Positions 55,201 to 64,000 of a stretch of DNA of 64,000 bases are shown here, one piece after another. Position 1 is the stretch's first letter; each line of letters starts with the position of its first letter. Source of the stretch: Paroedura picta (taxonomy: Eukaryota > Chordata > Lepidosauria > Squamata > Gekkonidae). Made by a program: the position numbers and the translations under genes. The notes beneath the pieces were generated by a model that saw only the letters and a list, made by a program, of their open reading frames with translations, made no database searches and was not told the origin of the DNA. The stretch lies in contig NC_135379.1 of NCBI RefSeq assembly GCF_049243985.1, positions 20,606,001 to 20,670,000 on the forward strand, given 5' to 3'.

Positions 55201-58200
55201 CAGGTCTTGTCCAGAGAAGACTAGCTTGGCTCCTGATGTTGGTTAGAGAAGCCATAATTTGTGTATTTATTTGTTTCATTTATATTGTTCCTTTCTTGCT
55301 AAGACTCAGGGGGAATTGCAAAATATTTGCAACTGGAGAATTAATATTTTTTGTTTCCTGCTCTAAAGGGGCTAGCAGGGATAAACCTGTACTAAAAGAA
55401 AGGGGGAAAGAAGATGCTGAATTCCTGTGTGTGGACTCATTTCATTCAGTTATTCTCTTACTCCATCCATCTTCCAAGGAGCTCAGGGCAACTTACATTG
55501 TTCTCCCCTCCTCTATTTTATCCTCAGAACAGCTCTGTTTGATAGATTAGGCTGAGAGAATAACTGCCCCAGTCACCAAGCATCATGATAGAATTGGGGG
55601 TTTAGCATGGGTTTTCCGTGTCCTTATCCAGCACTCTGATCACTGCACCACAATGGCTTTCAATGACAATCAGGTCATTTAAGAATTCATTGGATCAGGC
55701 AGCAAAGATAGCATATTTTGACATCTAAAGACAGTGCCTTAGATATTGCAGAGTATGCCATTATTAAGTATTATAAAATGAGATGATGATTTGCAGTCCA
55801 GTCTTACACACACTTATTACGTAGGAGTTAGCTCCACTGCTTACTGGGACTTATTTCTGAGTGGACACAGTGCTTAGAATTGTGCTCTTAATGTCCCTTT
55901 GAAAGCTAGGTGTTTGATATTTCTCTGCACTCATGTGAAATGTATAGCCCAGGTACAGCACTATGCCCTGACCTCATCAGAGCTAAGCAGAGTCAGCCCT
56001 GGTTAGTAATTGGATGGGAGACCCCCTAAGGAATACCAGGCTTGCTACACAGAGGAAGGCAATGGCAAGCCACCACTGGATGTCTCTTGCCTTATGGGAT
56101 TGCCACAACTCAGCTACAACTTGATAAATATTTTGTATTTTATGGAAAAAGAGAAATATATGAGGGATACATAAAATAAAAGGGATTAACAGTATTCAGA
56201 ATTTACCGTATGCTGCAAGGTACCTCAAATGAACAAACAAAGCAGAAGGTATTATTTATTATTTATTTATTCAATTTATTTCCCACTACTCTTCCCCAAC
56301 ATCTTCCTAATCATAACTTCTCTTAAAAATATTCTAAATTCTAAACTTGATAACTAGTCTATGTTATCACTGATACTAATTATAATAATTTGATTTACCT
56401 CCAATAGCTACATGGGTTACCTGGAGTTCCAGGTCAGAGTCAAAGTTTTGATTCTGACCTTTATGGCCCTATGAGGTCTGGGCCCTGTGTTTCTGAGGGA
56501 TTGCCTCTCCAAAATTGTTTCCCAGATAGCATTACACTCTGCAAACACCAACTTGCTGGTGATCCCTGGCCGTAAAAATGTTCACCTGGTTTTGACCTTT
56601 TTGCTCCTGGCACCAATCTGGCACAATGAGTTGCCAACTGAGATCTGGGCCCTGATGGAGCTGTCAGAGTTTTGCCAAGCCTGTACTCTTCCACCAGGGC
56701 TTTCCGAAACATTTAAGAGTTCCCCTCTGTCTCCTCATCTGTGGCTCCCCCTGCCTATTGATTACGTCATCTTCAGTCTGGGTTAACTGGCAGAGCAAGT
56801 TAAGAGGGTGTGGGGGGGGGCAGGGATGGGGTTTTAAAACTGTGTTTTAGTACAATTTTTATTGAATTGTACTGTGTATGTGGTTTTATTGCTGTGCACC
56901 ACCCTGAGCCCATATGGGGAGAAGCAGTATAGAAATTAAATAATAAGTACATATTCCATGTCTTACACCTCATCACCTCTGTATATCAACTGTAACATTA
57001 ACTTTTATCTCACAATAAAAAAATCAGTGTTATTCAAATTTTAATTCTTTATACATTTATGTTCAAATTTAGTTCTCATTCTGCTTTAACATAATACTTT
57101 TGCCATATATTTATATACTCTTTTAAAATTGCTTCTCATTCTAAGTTTCTGTTCTGCTTTCATAACAAACTCTCCATCTTCCTTCCAATTTCAAGAGTGA
57201 TCTATTTTTCAGATATGATGCTAATTTTGCCTTTGCTGAATAATTGGCCAATTTATTATTCTACTCTTCTAAGCCTGGGAAGATATTGGATTTCCATTTT
57301 GCTGTATAGATTATTCTAGCTGCTATAACCATATATTCAAATATCTTTTCCAAAACCTTTGGCAGGAAATTTAAATTTTAATACATTTTGCATTTCCCCA
57401 TGTATTTCATTCCATTATTTTTGCTTTTTATGGGTCTACCACATAATGATAAAAGGTTTCATCTATTTTTTGACATGTCTAACATTTTCCTTTTAATTTA
57501 TTTTTCAATGTCCTTAGGAGTAATACATTGTCGGAAAAACGCTTAATACCAATTTTCTCTAAATGTCTGTCTGGCTGTGAACTTGATTTTTTTCCCCTAT
57601 AGCCATTCCAACTGAACTGCAATTTGATAGCATAAGACAAAAACCCAGCACTATAAATAGTTCAGTTTGATCTTGGGATAGACTGGTACTATATAGGAAT
57701 CATTTAATCATTATCGGAACGTTACTGTTATCAGATTAAAGCCATACACTGCCTTATATTTTCATTTAGTTGAGCAGAATTTAAATAGCAGTATGCGCTG
57801 GAATGTAGTGAGCATATCTCACGTTAGGCAGCTGGAATTATCTTTCCTCTGCTTAAGTGGCTCTTCGGTTGGAGGAAGAGCCACTTAAGTTGGAGGAAGG
57901 GTTGCCAACTGGCTGGGAGTAAATGTTCTGTTCCTTTAGCAGAATTTTAATGGAATACGGTTTACCAGCTGATGTTATTTACCTCCATCCCATGAAAAGC
58001 TCCAGCTGCCAGTTTTTTCACATTAAGCCTCTATTGCAAGGACTTTTGGCAATTCTAGTTGGAGGAAGGCTGCAAACTTTGCTCAGTGGAGTAGTAGGTT
58101 ACATGTCAGTGTAAGTTGTCAGTAGAGGCTGATGCTCTTACTCAGTTGGTGCCAGTAAATGCTGGCTATGAATTCCTCCCTAAACTTATAAGTGGGTGGT

Positions 58201-61200
58201 CAAATTCATGGGGTGGCAGTTGTTTCTGAGATTAGTACTCAGCTGTATTTGACTGTCATAGACTTAGGAAAATTAAATCCACTTTAAGTGCTTAAGTACA
58301 GCATAATTTAATTGTAGAGTGCACAGAATTTCAGAGATTCCTGAGGAGCTGATAGGAAACGGCCCTGATTGCTTTGGTGCATGACTTGCATAGGAGATGG
58401 ACAAGGAGAATAGGACTCTCTTCATTCTGTTGGATCTCTTGGCAGCCTTTGACACCATTAATCATGGTATCCTTCTGAACTGCCTTTTAGGGTTTGGTCT
58501 CACTATTTGGTGTTTACTTCTATCCTACCTTAAAGGTAGTTTCAGAGAGTGGTGCTGGGGGCTGCTGCTCTGCCCCTTGGCCTTTGGAGTTCTGTCAAGT
58601 TCCAGCTTGTCCCCTATGCTTTCCAATATCTAGGTAAAGCTGCTGGGAGAAGTCACGCAGAGTTTTGGGCTGAGCTGCCAGTAATATGCAGATGATGCTC
58701 AACTCTATCTTGTGCTTCCAGCAGATCCCAGGAAGGCTGTGGTGACTGTGGACAGGAGCCTGCAGGCAGTTTTGGAATGGATGAGAGTTGACAAGTTAGA
58801 ACTTAGTCCAAACAGAATGGAGATACTACTAGTGGGGAGGAAGGATTGACCAAGGAAATGGGATATATCCTGTTCTGGATGGGTTGTACTACTGGTAAAG
58901 GAGTAGATTTATAGCTTGGGGGTGCTGCTGGACCCAGCATACATGGAGAATTGTCTTTTCCCACATGTACCTCTCCATCCACTATGGTCATATCTTTCAT
59001 CTGAGGCTAGATGGGTGGTGACCTGAGAAGGGCCTTCCTAGTCATGGTGCCAGAACTTTGGAAGTCCCTTCCCAGGGAGATTCTCTGTCTCCCTCTATTG
59101 GGCCAGTGAGCGAAGGCCTTTTTGTTTTATATTGCATATCCACAATTACTGTTACTGACATTCCCTGTGCTTGATATTATGCTTGTTCATATGTTTTTTA
59201 TTGAATTATTGTGTAAATATACTTTATTTTTAATGTTTTAATGGCAAAATGTTTGATGTTTGCCTCCTTGGGGCACCTTATTTCAGTGGGGAGGCAGCAA
59301 AGAAATGTTTTGAATTATAATATCTTACATGCTGTTTTTTTTTCTCTCCCCAAGGGTCTCAAAAGTCCTCAGGGAGATATTCATGATTTAAGCCCGCTTG
59401 AGAACTTCAGAATTCCTACCAAGGTATAGTTAATGTACATTTACGTGCTTACTTCATTCATTCTATATGTAACCAACCTTTCTTTTCAAAAAGGAGGGGA
59501 AAAAATTTAAGATAATTAACAAAGAAGCAAACTGATGGAAGAGGTCTGATTGGGTCTTCCTCTCTTTCCCTCTGTGGCTGGGTGTTGCAGTGGTCATTGG
59601 CCATTGAGAGAGTCTGAGGAGATGAGTCAGGTTAGCCAATGGGAAGGGATTCATACTTTTTCATCTCCTGCCAAGCTGGTTGACTGCTGTCTGTTTTCAG
59701 TGGGACATTTTGCCCCGCTGAACATTCCTCCTTGAAAGCATTGGGTCATATAGCCTGTAGAAGCCAGCTAGCTGCTGCGGATCTTAGTGATGTTACCGTC
59801 GGGACTCCATGATTAAGGCATTACTGGACCAGCTGCATTCTTTGCTTCCATACCTGTGTGGTTGCCAGGCAACGAGAAGACTTTAGTGTCATTGCAAACA
59901 GAAGTACGTGGCCTCTGTCCTTCCCTTCTTCTTTACTTCTGCCATTGTTTATATTCTCCCCTTGGCTGGCTTAATTTGACCTCATCACCCAAGCATCATG
60001 CGAGATGGGGAGAAGAAATTTTCCCAGTAGTTTAAAAGGATGCAATTGAAAGAAAGCAAGAAAGCATAGCCTCTTAGAACTCCGTGAGTTGTAACACCCT
60101 GCTTCAGTTTGTATTGGAGCCCGAAACTGACTTTTGATTTTGTCTAAACTATATTTTAGGAGAAGGTGTGTGTTCAGTAGACCTTTGGAGGAACTGAGAG
60201 ATTTTTTTTTGTGGCTGTTAATGTCTCCAGAGCAGTTGTAAAGAAGGAGAAGCTTTTATGCTTTATAACTGGACTGTCGGCGGAGAGAATTGTTGATGGC
60301 TGATGGATTGTGTGAGAGGCTGTTGGTTCAAACTGAGGGTGTTGTTTTTTTATTGTGGGCTGTTCTGAAGGTTGCAGTGAAACAAACTATACATTTGTTG
60401 GGTGGATGAATGAATGTCCTGTATTTTGTTGAGCGATTCACTCAAAGCGAGAAGTTTAAGGGGGCAGGAAGAGAACAGGAAGAAACATTTCGTCTCCTTT
60501 TCAGTTCTGCATTGGCTTGACCAGGGGAGGAGAAACTGGTCGTTTCCCCTCTACATAATGGTTTAAGCCAGGGGTAGTCAAACTGCGGCCCTCCAGATGT
60601 CCATGGACTACAATTCCCAGGAGCCCCCTGCCAGCAAACGCTGGCAGGGGGCTCCTGGGAATTGTAGTCCATGGACATCTGGAGGGCCGCAGTTTGACTA
60701 CCCCTGGTTTAAGCTATGAGTCTGTGTGAACACAAACAAGAATGGTTATGTACAAGTAGAATGCATGAGGTCTTGTGTACAAGAGTTCTTTGTCTCTACT
60801 GATCTGAGCATTCATATACGTCCAGGGTGTAACTACTATTTCTAACAAAAGCGTGGACCGCTGATAATTTAAAAGTGGAGGTTATTATCTGCTTGTTCCC
60901 TAGCCTTAGAATAGGCTATGCTTAGGGAGGTGGTCAAGAAATTACAAATAAAAAGTAAATAAAATCTGTATGCATTTATCGGATTGTTCAGAATTTAGCT
61001 GTTTCTCCGTAGATTGATCTTTGATGTTATTAATTGGCATGCTGTATAATGACTGTTAGCAACATTAACTGAAGTGATACAGATGGTTTCTCCATTTGGT
61101 TCTTTTGGCATACACAGATGTAGCTCTGATATGTATTTCCTTGGCAACATATTAATGTCATGAGGTATAGGATTATGGTATCATGGCAGGAAATGAACTA

Positions 61201-64000
61201 AATCCGCTTTAAACTATATTACTTTGGGGTAGTTTGTAAAGAACACAAGGGTCAGAATAACCTTTGTTGGAAAATACAAACATTTTGGAAAAGAAGTACA
61301 TATGCTGAGAAAGCACAGAAACAGTAGTTTTATTATCTTCTAGAACAAGCCCATAAAGTAATTCTATTCATCACTCACTTGTATTACAATTATTTCTTGT
61401 TTTGTTAATTTAAAAATTTTAAACTCTTTAAAAATTTTAAATTAACAAAACAAGAAATAATTGTAATACAAGTGAGTGATGAATAGAATTACTTTATGGG
61501 CTTCCAAAATGTTTGTATTACTGTTTTATTGTATAACCAATGTTGGATCTGTTCACTGTCCTGAGACGGGCAGTATTGAAATCAGGGTCTAAATATAAAT
61601 AAATAAATAAATGTGTGTGTTTTCATCAGGATAAGAATGGATGGAATCCAAGAGATCCAAATAAGTGATTTAGCTGGAGAAATTCTTTCACATCCTAACA
61701 ATAGTACATTCATCGTCTGGGAGTAACATTGAGGTTGATGCTGAACTGAACAACCCAAAGCAGGTCTACTTGTAAGCAAGGCTAATTTTATTCAGTGGGG
61801 CTAACTTCCAGAAACATGTCCTTAGGATTGCTGCCTGAGAATTAAAAGCAGTTTACGATGCTGATTATCCACTCTGAGAATAAAAATCAAAATAGAAATA
61901 AAATTATGTGACTTCATGTATTGTTGTGTCCCTCTACTCTGATGTGTTGCTATATTAGCAGCCTGTTGATATTCTTGCTGCCAGTAATGCAGAATTCCCA
62001 GTGGCAATCAGGTGCCTTATCAGGTATTATGTTACACTTTCACATCATAGGCATTTATCTGATTTATTGCAGGTTTCAAATAGACCTGTATGTTTCTAAG
62101 GCCCCACAACATGTTTTGCTTGACTAGTCTTCATTTTCATCCAACAAGGCTGGAAAAACCTAAGGGACCTGGTTGCCTCAGATACGAACATCAATGATGT
62201 TGGGTCTAGGGATCTGAGATGTGTGTTTAGTCAATCGTGATTGTTATTGGATGGGGAAAGGGCTGTTAAGCCATAGCAACGATGGCAAAACACAGTCTTC
62301 AGTGAGCCAGAACCCACTTCATCAGATGCAAGCAGTCTTTCCTTTGACTGCCAGGAATATACTCATGTGTATTTTACTTCTCCAAGCGATTAGAAGTACT
62401 GAAGTAGCACTTATTAGGTTGATTCCACTGGGAGGAGAAAGCATTAGAGCAGGGGTAATCAGCCTGTTGTCCTCCAGATGTTCATGGACTACAATTCCCA
62501 TGGGAAAAGGCTTACGGCTTTTTTCTAGTGTTTGCTTTATTGACAAATGTACAAACAGAGGTGGAGGTAAAGAGGCACTACCTCACATAAGTCTACTACC
62601 CCTTATAAAATCCCCATAACGGGAATCCAGCCAGTTCACAGCAGTTTTTCTGCATCTCTCTTCCAGACAGCTGCAGTCTTTCTGCTCTTTGTTACTTTTC
62701 TACACCCAAACCTTTGGATCTTCTTTTCAACTGTATGTATGGGCAGGTCAGCTTTTTCAAATTGTGATGGGTTCTTGGCCAGGGCCTTTTCCTAAGAAAT
62801 AAAGCCCATTGAGGAGGTAGCCATAGTCACTAAGGCTGATTATGCATGGAGTGGAAGGTCCGCATTCGGGGTGGAATGGTGGCGGCTGAAATCACCAATT
62901 ATGCACGGTGCAGGTGGCAACCGGGTGCAGAGTCAATGTATGCCGCCGAAAAAGCCATGTTAGCAAGATGCGGAAGAAAGTGGAGCTTCCTGGGACCAGG
63001 GCGCAACCAGAAGCGGCTTCAGAGTAGCCACATGCATAATCGGATACTCTGGGTTTTGCCGCCGTTGCGTTCCGTCCCATGCGTAAGCGGTTTGCTTAGC
63101 TTCTTCCTTCTCCGCGTTCTCCATGCCGCCGTTTCAGCCTTCGAATAGGCCTTCGAAGCATTACCATTCCTTTTGCACAGTCTTTGACTTTCCCCAGGCA
63201 TCCTCTTTAGGGTGTGCCCATAAAATAGAACCATAAGATAGGATTAATGATGACCAAGGTGGATTCAGAAGGCCCAGTAAGCCAGCGACTGTATGTTAGG
63301 GGAATATGTGGATCACAGAGGAAAATGAAGTCTGGTCCAAGTGGGAAGAAACCTCCCCCAGTCGGTGATGAAGTAGACAAGCAAGGTGAATAATATATAT
63401 AAGCTGCTATAGAGAGTCAGAAATGAGGCCCTGCATTCCCCTCCGATTTCCATTGGTTGGATGACTGCATTTGATACTTACTTCTGGTGAAAGGGGAAAG
63501 AGAAGAGATTTGTATTGCCTTAGTTTCCAAAAGGGAAGCAGATCCCATCTCATATGCTTTCCCAGTAACTGGTGACTCAGGGCCCTCTAGGCCAGCCGGG
63601 TGGAACCCAGTGGTTGAAGTAAGATTAAAGCCAGCATTTGATTTTTGATATGGGACTTGCTTATGAGTGCAATTTCAAAACCTCATAATTTCCATTGCAA
63701 AATACTCTGTTCACTGGTGTTTCCCCACCATTGATACTTTATTTTTCCCTAGCAGCTGATTTGTGGTGTGATTTGTTAGGGATGAGAGAACTTCCTTTGG
63801 ACTTAAAATAATTAACTTGTTTGGAACCTTGAAATTATTGTTGCTCTGAAGGAAAGCATGCAACCTGGCAGGCCGAGGGATCCTTTTTGGATTGTCTGTT
63901 AGATTTCCGTTGGGAGGCCTGTAAAGAAAAGTGGGTATATTAAACCAGGATTGCCAAGGTCCCCACTGGCCATTGGTAGAGAATGGGGAGGTTGGGTGGC
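52183..64000 (+). CDS. VPS50: VPS50 (CCDC132), first two coding exons of a gene running off the window
   Basis: Subunit of the EARP complex (VPS50-VPS51-VPS52-VPS53), which tethers vesicles at recycling endosomes; the protein is about 960 aa in human. Exons seen: 52183-52215 and 59355-59423, joined in phase 0. Together they give MQKIKSLMTRQ, then GLKSPQ and a diverged stretch to RIPTK, against human MQKIKSLMTRQ-GLKSPQ...RVPGK with the same 34-codon length. Exon 3 (human EEFRELREQ) was not found before 64000, so the second intron is at least 4.5 kb. VPS50 faces away from HEPACAM2, as in human. Confidence 0.9.
53016..53107. mobile_element. Fold-back MITE relative, 92 bp
   Basis: Left 'cagtggtggccaagttgtgg' with complementary right end 'ccacaacggccatccctg', and 'catgggaattgtagtccatg' inside. 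It is shorter and more worn than the copies at 34727 and 60569, with no clear target duplication. Confidence 0.6.
53530..53825 (+). mobile_element. L2/CR1-clade LINE 3' end
   Basis: 'agggagctcctccaccaggc', 'atttggctgaggccaggca', then 'tgtaaaccaccctgaggctt' and an 'aaataaatgtaaataaataa' tail. Confidence 0.75.
54000..54295 (+). mobile_element. hAT-type remnant ('TCCCCAACC' end)
   Basis: 'aaatctccaacctttttggg' start and 'ttttggggacccatgg' end form worn inverted ends. Inner words match 10908-11330. Confidence 0.55.
54300..55435. other. VPS50 intron 1, no exon recognised
   Basis: Holds a GAAT tetranucleotide run (54377-54396) and a C run (54711-54722). No coding exon. Confidence 0.4.
55440..55660 (-). 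mobile_element. tRNA-derived SINE, diverged
   Basis: On the minus strand the head contains 'tggtgcagtgatcagagtgc'. The body has the complement of 'gagctcagggcaacttacat' and 'tattttatcctcagaacagc'. Confidence 0.6.
55943..56150 (+). mobile_element. 5S-rRNA-derived SINE
   Basis: The head follows 5S rRNA closely: 'gctaagcagagtcagccctg', 'gttagtaattggatgggaga' and 'ccccctaaggaataccagg' correspond to the 5S segment GCTAAGCAGGGTCGG..., with the pol III internal control region. After it comes a non-5S body ('gaggaaggcaatggcaagcc', 'ggattgccacaactcagcta'). This is a SINE of the 5S class, not a 5S gene. Confidence 0.85.
56400..56945 (+). mobile_element. L2/CR1-clade LINE 3' fragment (dead)
   Basis: Frame with ALHSANTNLLVIPGRKNVHL, LLAPIWHNELPTEIWALMEL and FCQAC, parallel to the copies at 640 and 25075. 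Ends 'ctgtgcaccaccctgagccc' with 'agtatagaaattaaataata'. Confidence 0.8.
56950..58380. other. VPS50 intron 1, no exon recognised
   Basis: AT-rich. One small perfect hairpin CTTAAGTGGCTCTTC / GAAGAGCCACTTAAG (57852-57866 and 57875-57889, 8-nt loop). Confidence 0.4.
58385..59320 (+). mobile_element. L2/CR1-clade LINE with reverse-transcriptase core (dead)
   Basis: Encodes LFILLDLLAAFDTINHGILL (RT motif A) and, after a frame change, YADDAQLYL (catalytic YADD, 58683-58709), then a 'LSPNRMEIL'-like piece and a 3' end with 'gcctccttggggcacctta' and 'gaggcagcaaagaaatg'. Part of the ORF end is deleted. The tail stops about 35 bp before VPS50 exon 2. Confidence 0.85.
59355..59423 (+). CDS. VPS50: VPS50 coding exon 2
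   Basis: 69 nt, 23 codons, the same length as in human. The acceptor is a T-rich tract ending ctccccaag; the donor is GTATAG. Starts GLKSPQ as in human; the middle is diverged (GDIHDLSPLENF against ESLSDLGAIESL), consistent with a flexible N-terminal segment. A LINE tail ends only about 35 bp before it. Confidence 0.92.
59430..60560. other. VPS50 intron 2, no exon recognised
   Basis: No homology to the next VPS50 exon and no classified repeat. Confidence 0.4.
60569..60706. mobile_element. Fold-back MITE ('CAGGGGTAGTC' family), complete with target duplication
   Basis: 138 bp, an almost perfect inverted repeat from 'caggggtagtcaaactgcgg' to its complement, with a hairpin centre CCAGCAAACGCTGG. 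Flanked by a perfect 8-bp duplication GTTTAAGC (60561-60568 and 60707-60714). Both arms contain ggactacaattcccagga or its complement. Confidence 0.95.
61347..61503. repeat. Near-perfect 157-bp palindrome (77-bp arms, 3-nt loop)
   Basis: Arms 61347-61423 and 61427-61503 match at 76 of 77 positions around the loop ctc. Outside the arms, 'aatacaaacattttgg' (61273-61288) is again the inverse of 'ccaaaatgtttgtatt' (61504-61519), but about 58 bp between the matching blocks exist only on the left side. No MITE termini or target duplication. Confidence 0.93.
61540..61615 (+). mobile_element. LINE 3' tail (L2/CR1-type)
   Basis: 'gttcactgtcctgagacggg' and 'gggtctaaatataaataaat' match the terminal untranslated end of the local LINE family. 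Confidence 0.5.
62450..62504. mobile_element. Fold-back MITE ('CAGGGGTAGTC' family), left half only
   Basis: 'caggggtaatcagcctgttg', 'tcctccagatgttcatgg' and 'actacaattcccatggg'. The right arm is gone. Confidence 0.65.
62834..63047. repeat. Inverted-repeat segment, possible MITE
   Basis: Left 'ctgattatgcatggagtgg' and right 'ccacatgcataatcgg' are inverse, with a third attatgca word at 62899. The interior is CpG-rich, unlike its flanks. No target duplication seen. Confidence 0.4.
63250..64000. other. VPS50 intron 2, end of window
   Basis: No exon found. The last 60 bases ('ggattgccaaggtcccc' onward) may be the start of another 'CCTCCAGGT'-family MITE. Confidence 0.35.

Noticed and set aside
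55943-56060. A functional 5S rRNA gene
   Set aside because: It has many substitutions and an attached SINE body; it is a SINE head.
1-64000. Endogenous retrovirus, LTR element or Polinton copy
   Set aside because: I saw no paired LTRs, no gag, envelope or capsid-like frames and no retroviral-type polymerase. The reverse-transcriptase pieces present are of the LINE type.
59424-64000. VPS50 exon 3
   Set aside because: No segment reads like EEFRELREQ with flanking splice sites, so the exon is taken to lie beyond the window.

Overview
The window looks like a piece of a squamate reptile (lizard) chromosome. The three host genes read as diverged tetrapod proteins. The repeats are typical of lizards: L2/CR1-clade LINE fragments, tRNA-derived 'Sauria'-type SINEs, a 5S-rRNA-derived SINE, a SPIN-like hAT element and many short hAT-type MITEs. 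I cannot name the species. No prokaryotic feature, CRISPR array, functional tRNA or rRNA gene, or recognisable provirus was seen.

Three genes lie in the same order and orientation as on human chromosome 7q21. (1) SAMD9L/SAMD9 is on the minus strand (11417-16199), a single large coding exon with no ATG at its expected start. (2) HEPACAM2 is on the minus strand (28542-49849). I rebuilt all nine coding exons, every intron is GT-AG, the phases all agree, and the product is 458 aa. (3) VPS50 (CCDC132) is on the plus strand. Only its first two coding exons are present (52183-52215 and 59355-59423), and the gene runs off the right edge. SAMD9L is an innate-immune, growth-restricting factor, HEPACAM2 an immunoglobulin-family membrane protein, and VPS50 a subunit of the EARP endosomal tethering complex. 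They are linked by ancient synteny, not by a shared pathway.

Layout: 1-11.4 kb is gene-poor and full of repeats (LINE 3' end, several MITE families, one 444-bp hAT MITE with a perfect target duplication, one 927-bp terminal-inverted-repeat element). 11.4-16.2 kb is SAMD9L. 16.2-28.5 kb is intergenic, with SINEs, MITEs, a 385-bp palindromic element and an L2/CR1 LINE copy. 28.5-49.9 kb is HEPACAM2; its introns hold a very unusual CpG-rich cluster of hairpins (30.8-31.85 kb), a fold-back MITE and a SPIN-like element. 51.9-52.2 kb is a GC-rich VPS50 promoter with four recognisable factor motifs. 52.2-64 kb is VPS50 intron, with LINE fragments, a 5S-derived SINE and a near-perfect 157-bp hairpin.

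The observations most worth a second look are the compound-hairpin block in a HEPACAM2 intron, the near-perfect palindrome in a VPS50 intron, the split or lost start codon of SAMD9L, and a fold-back MITE family whose two arms carry the same ACTACAATTCCC word that sits in the VPS50 promoter.
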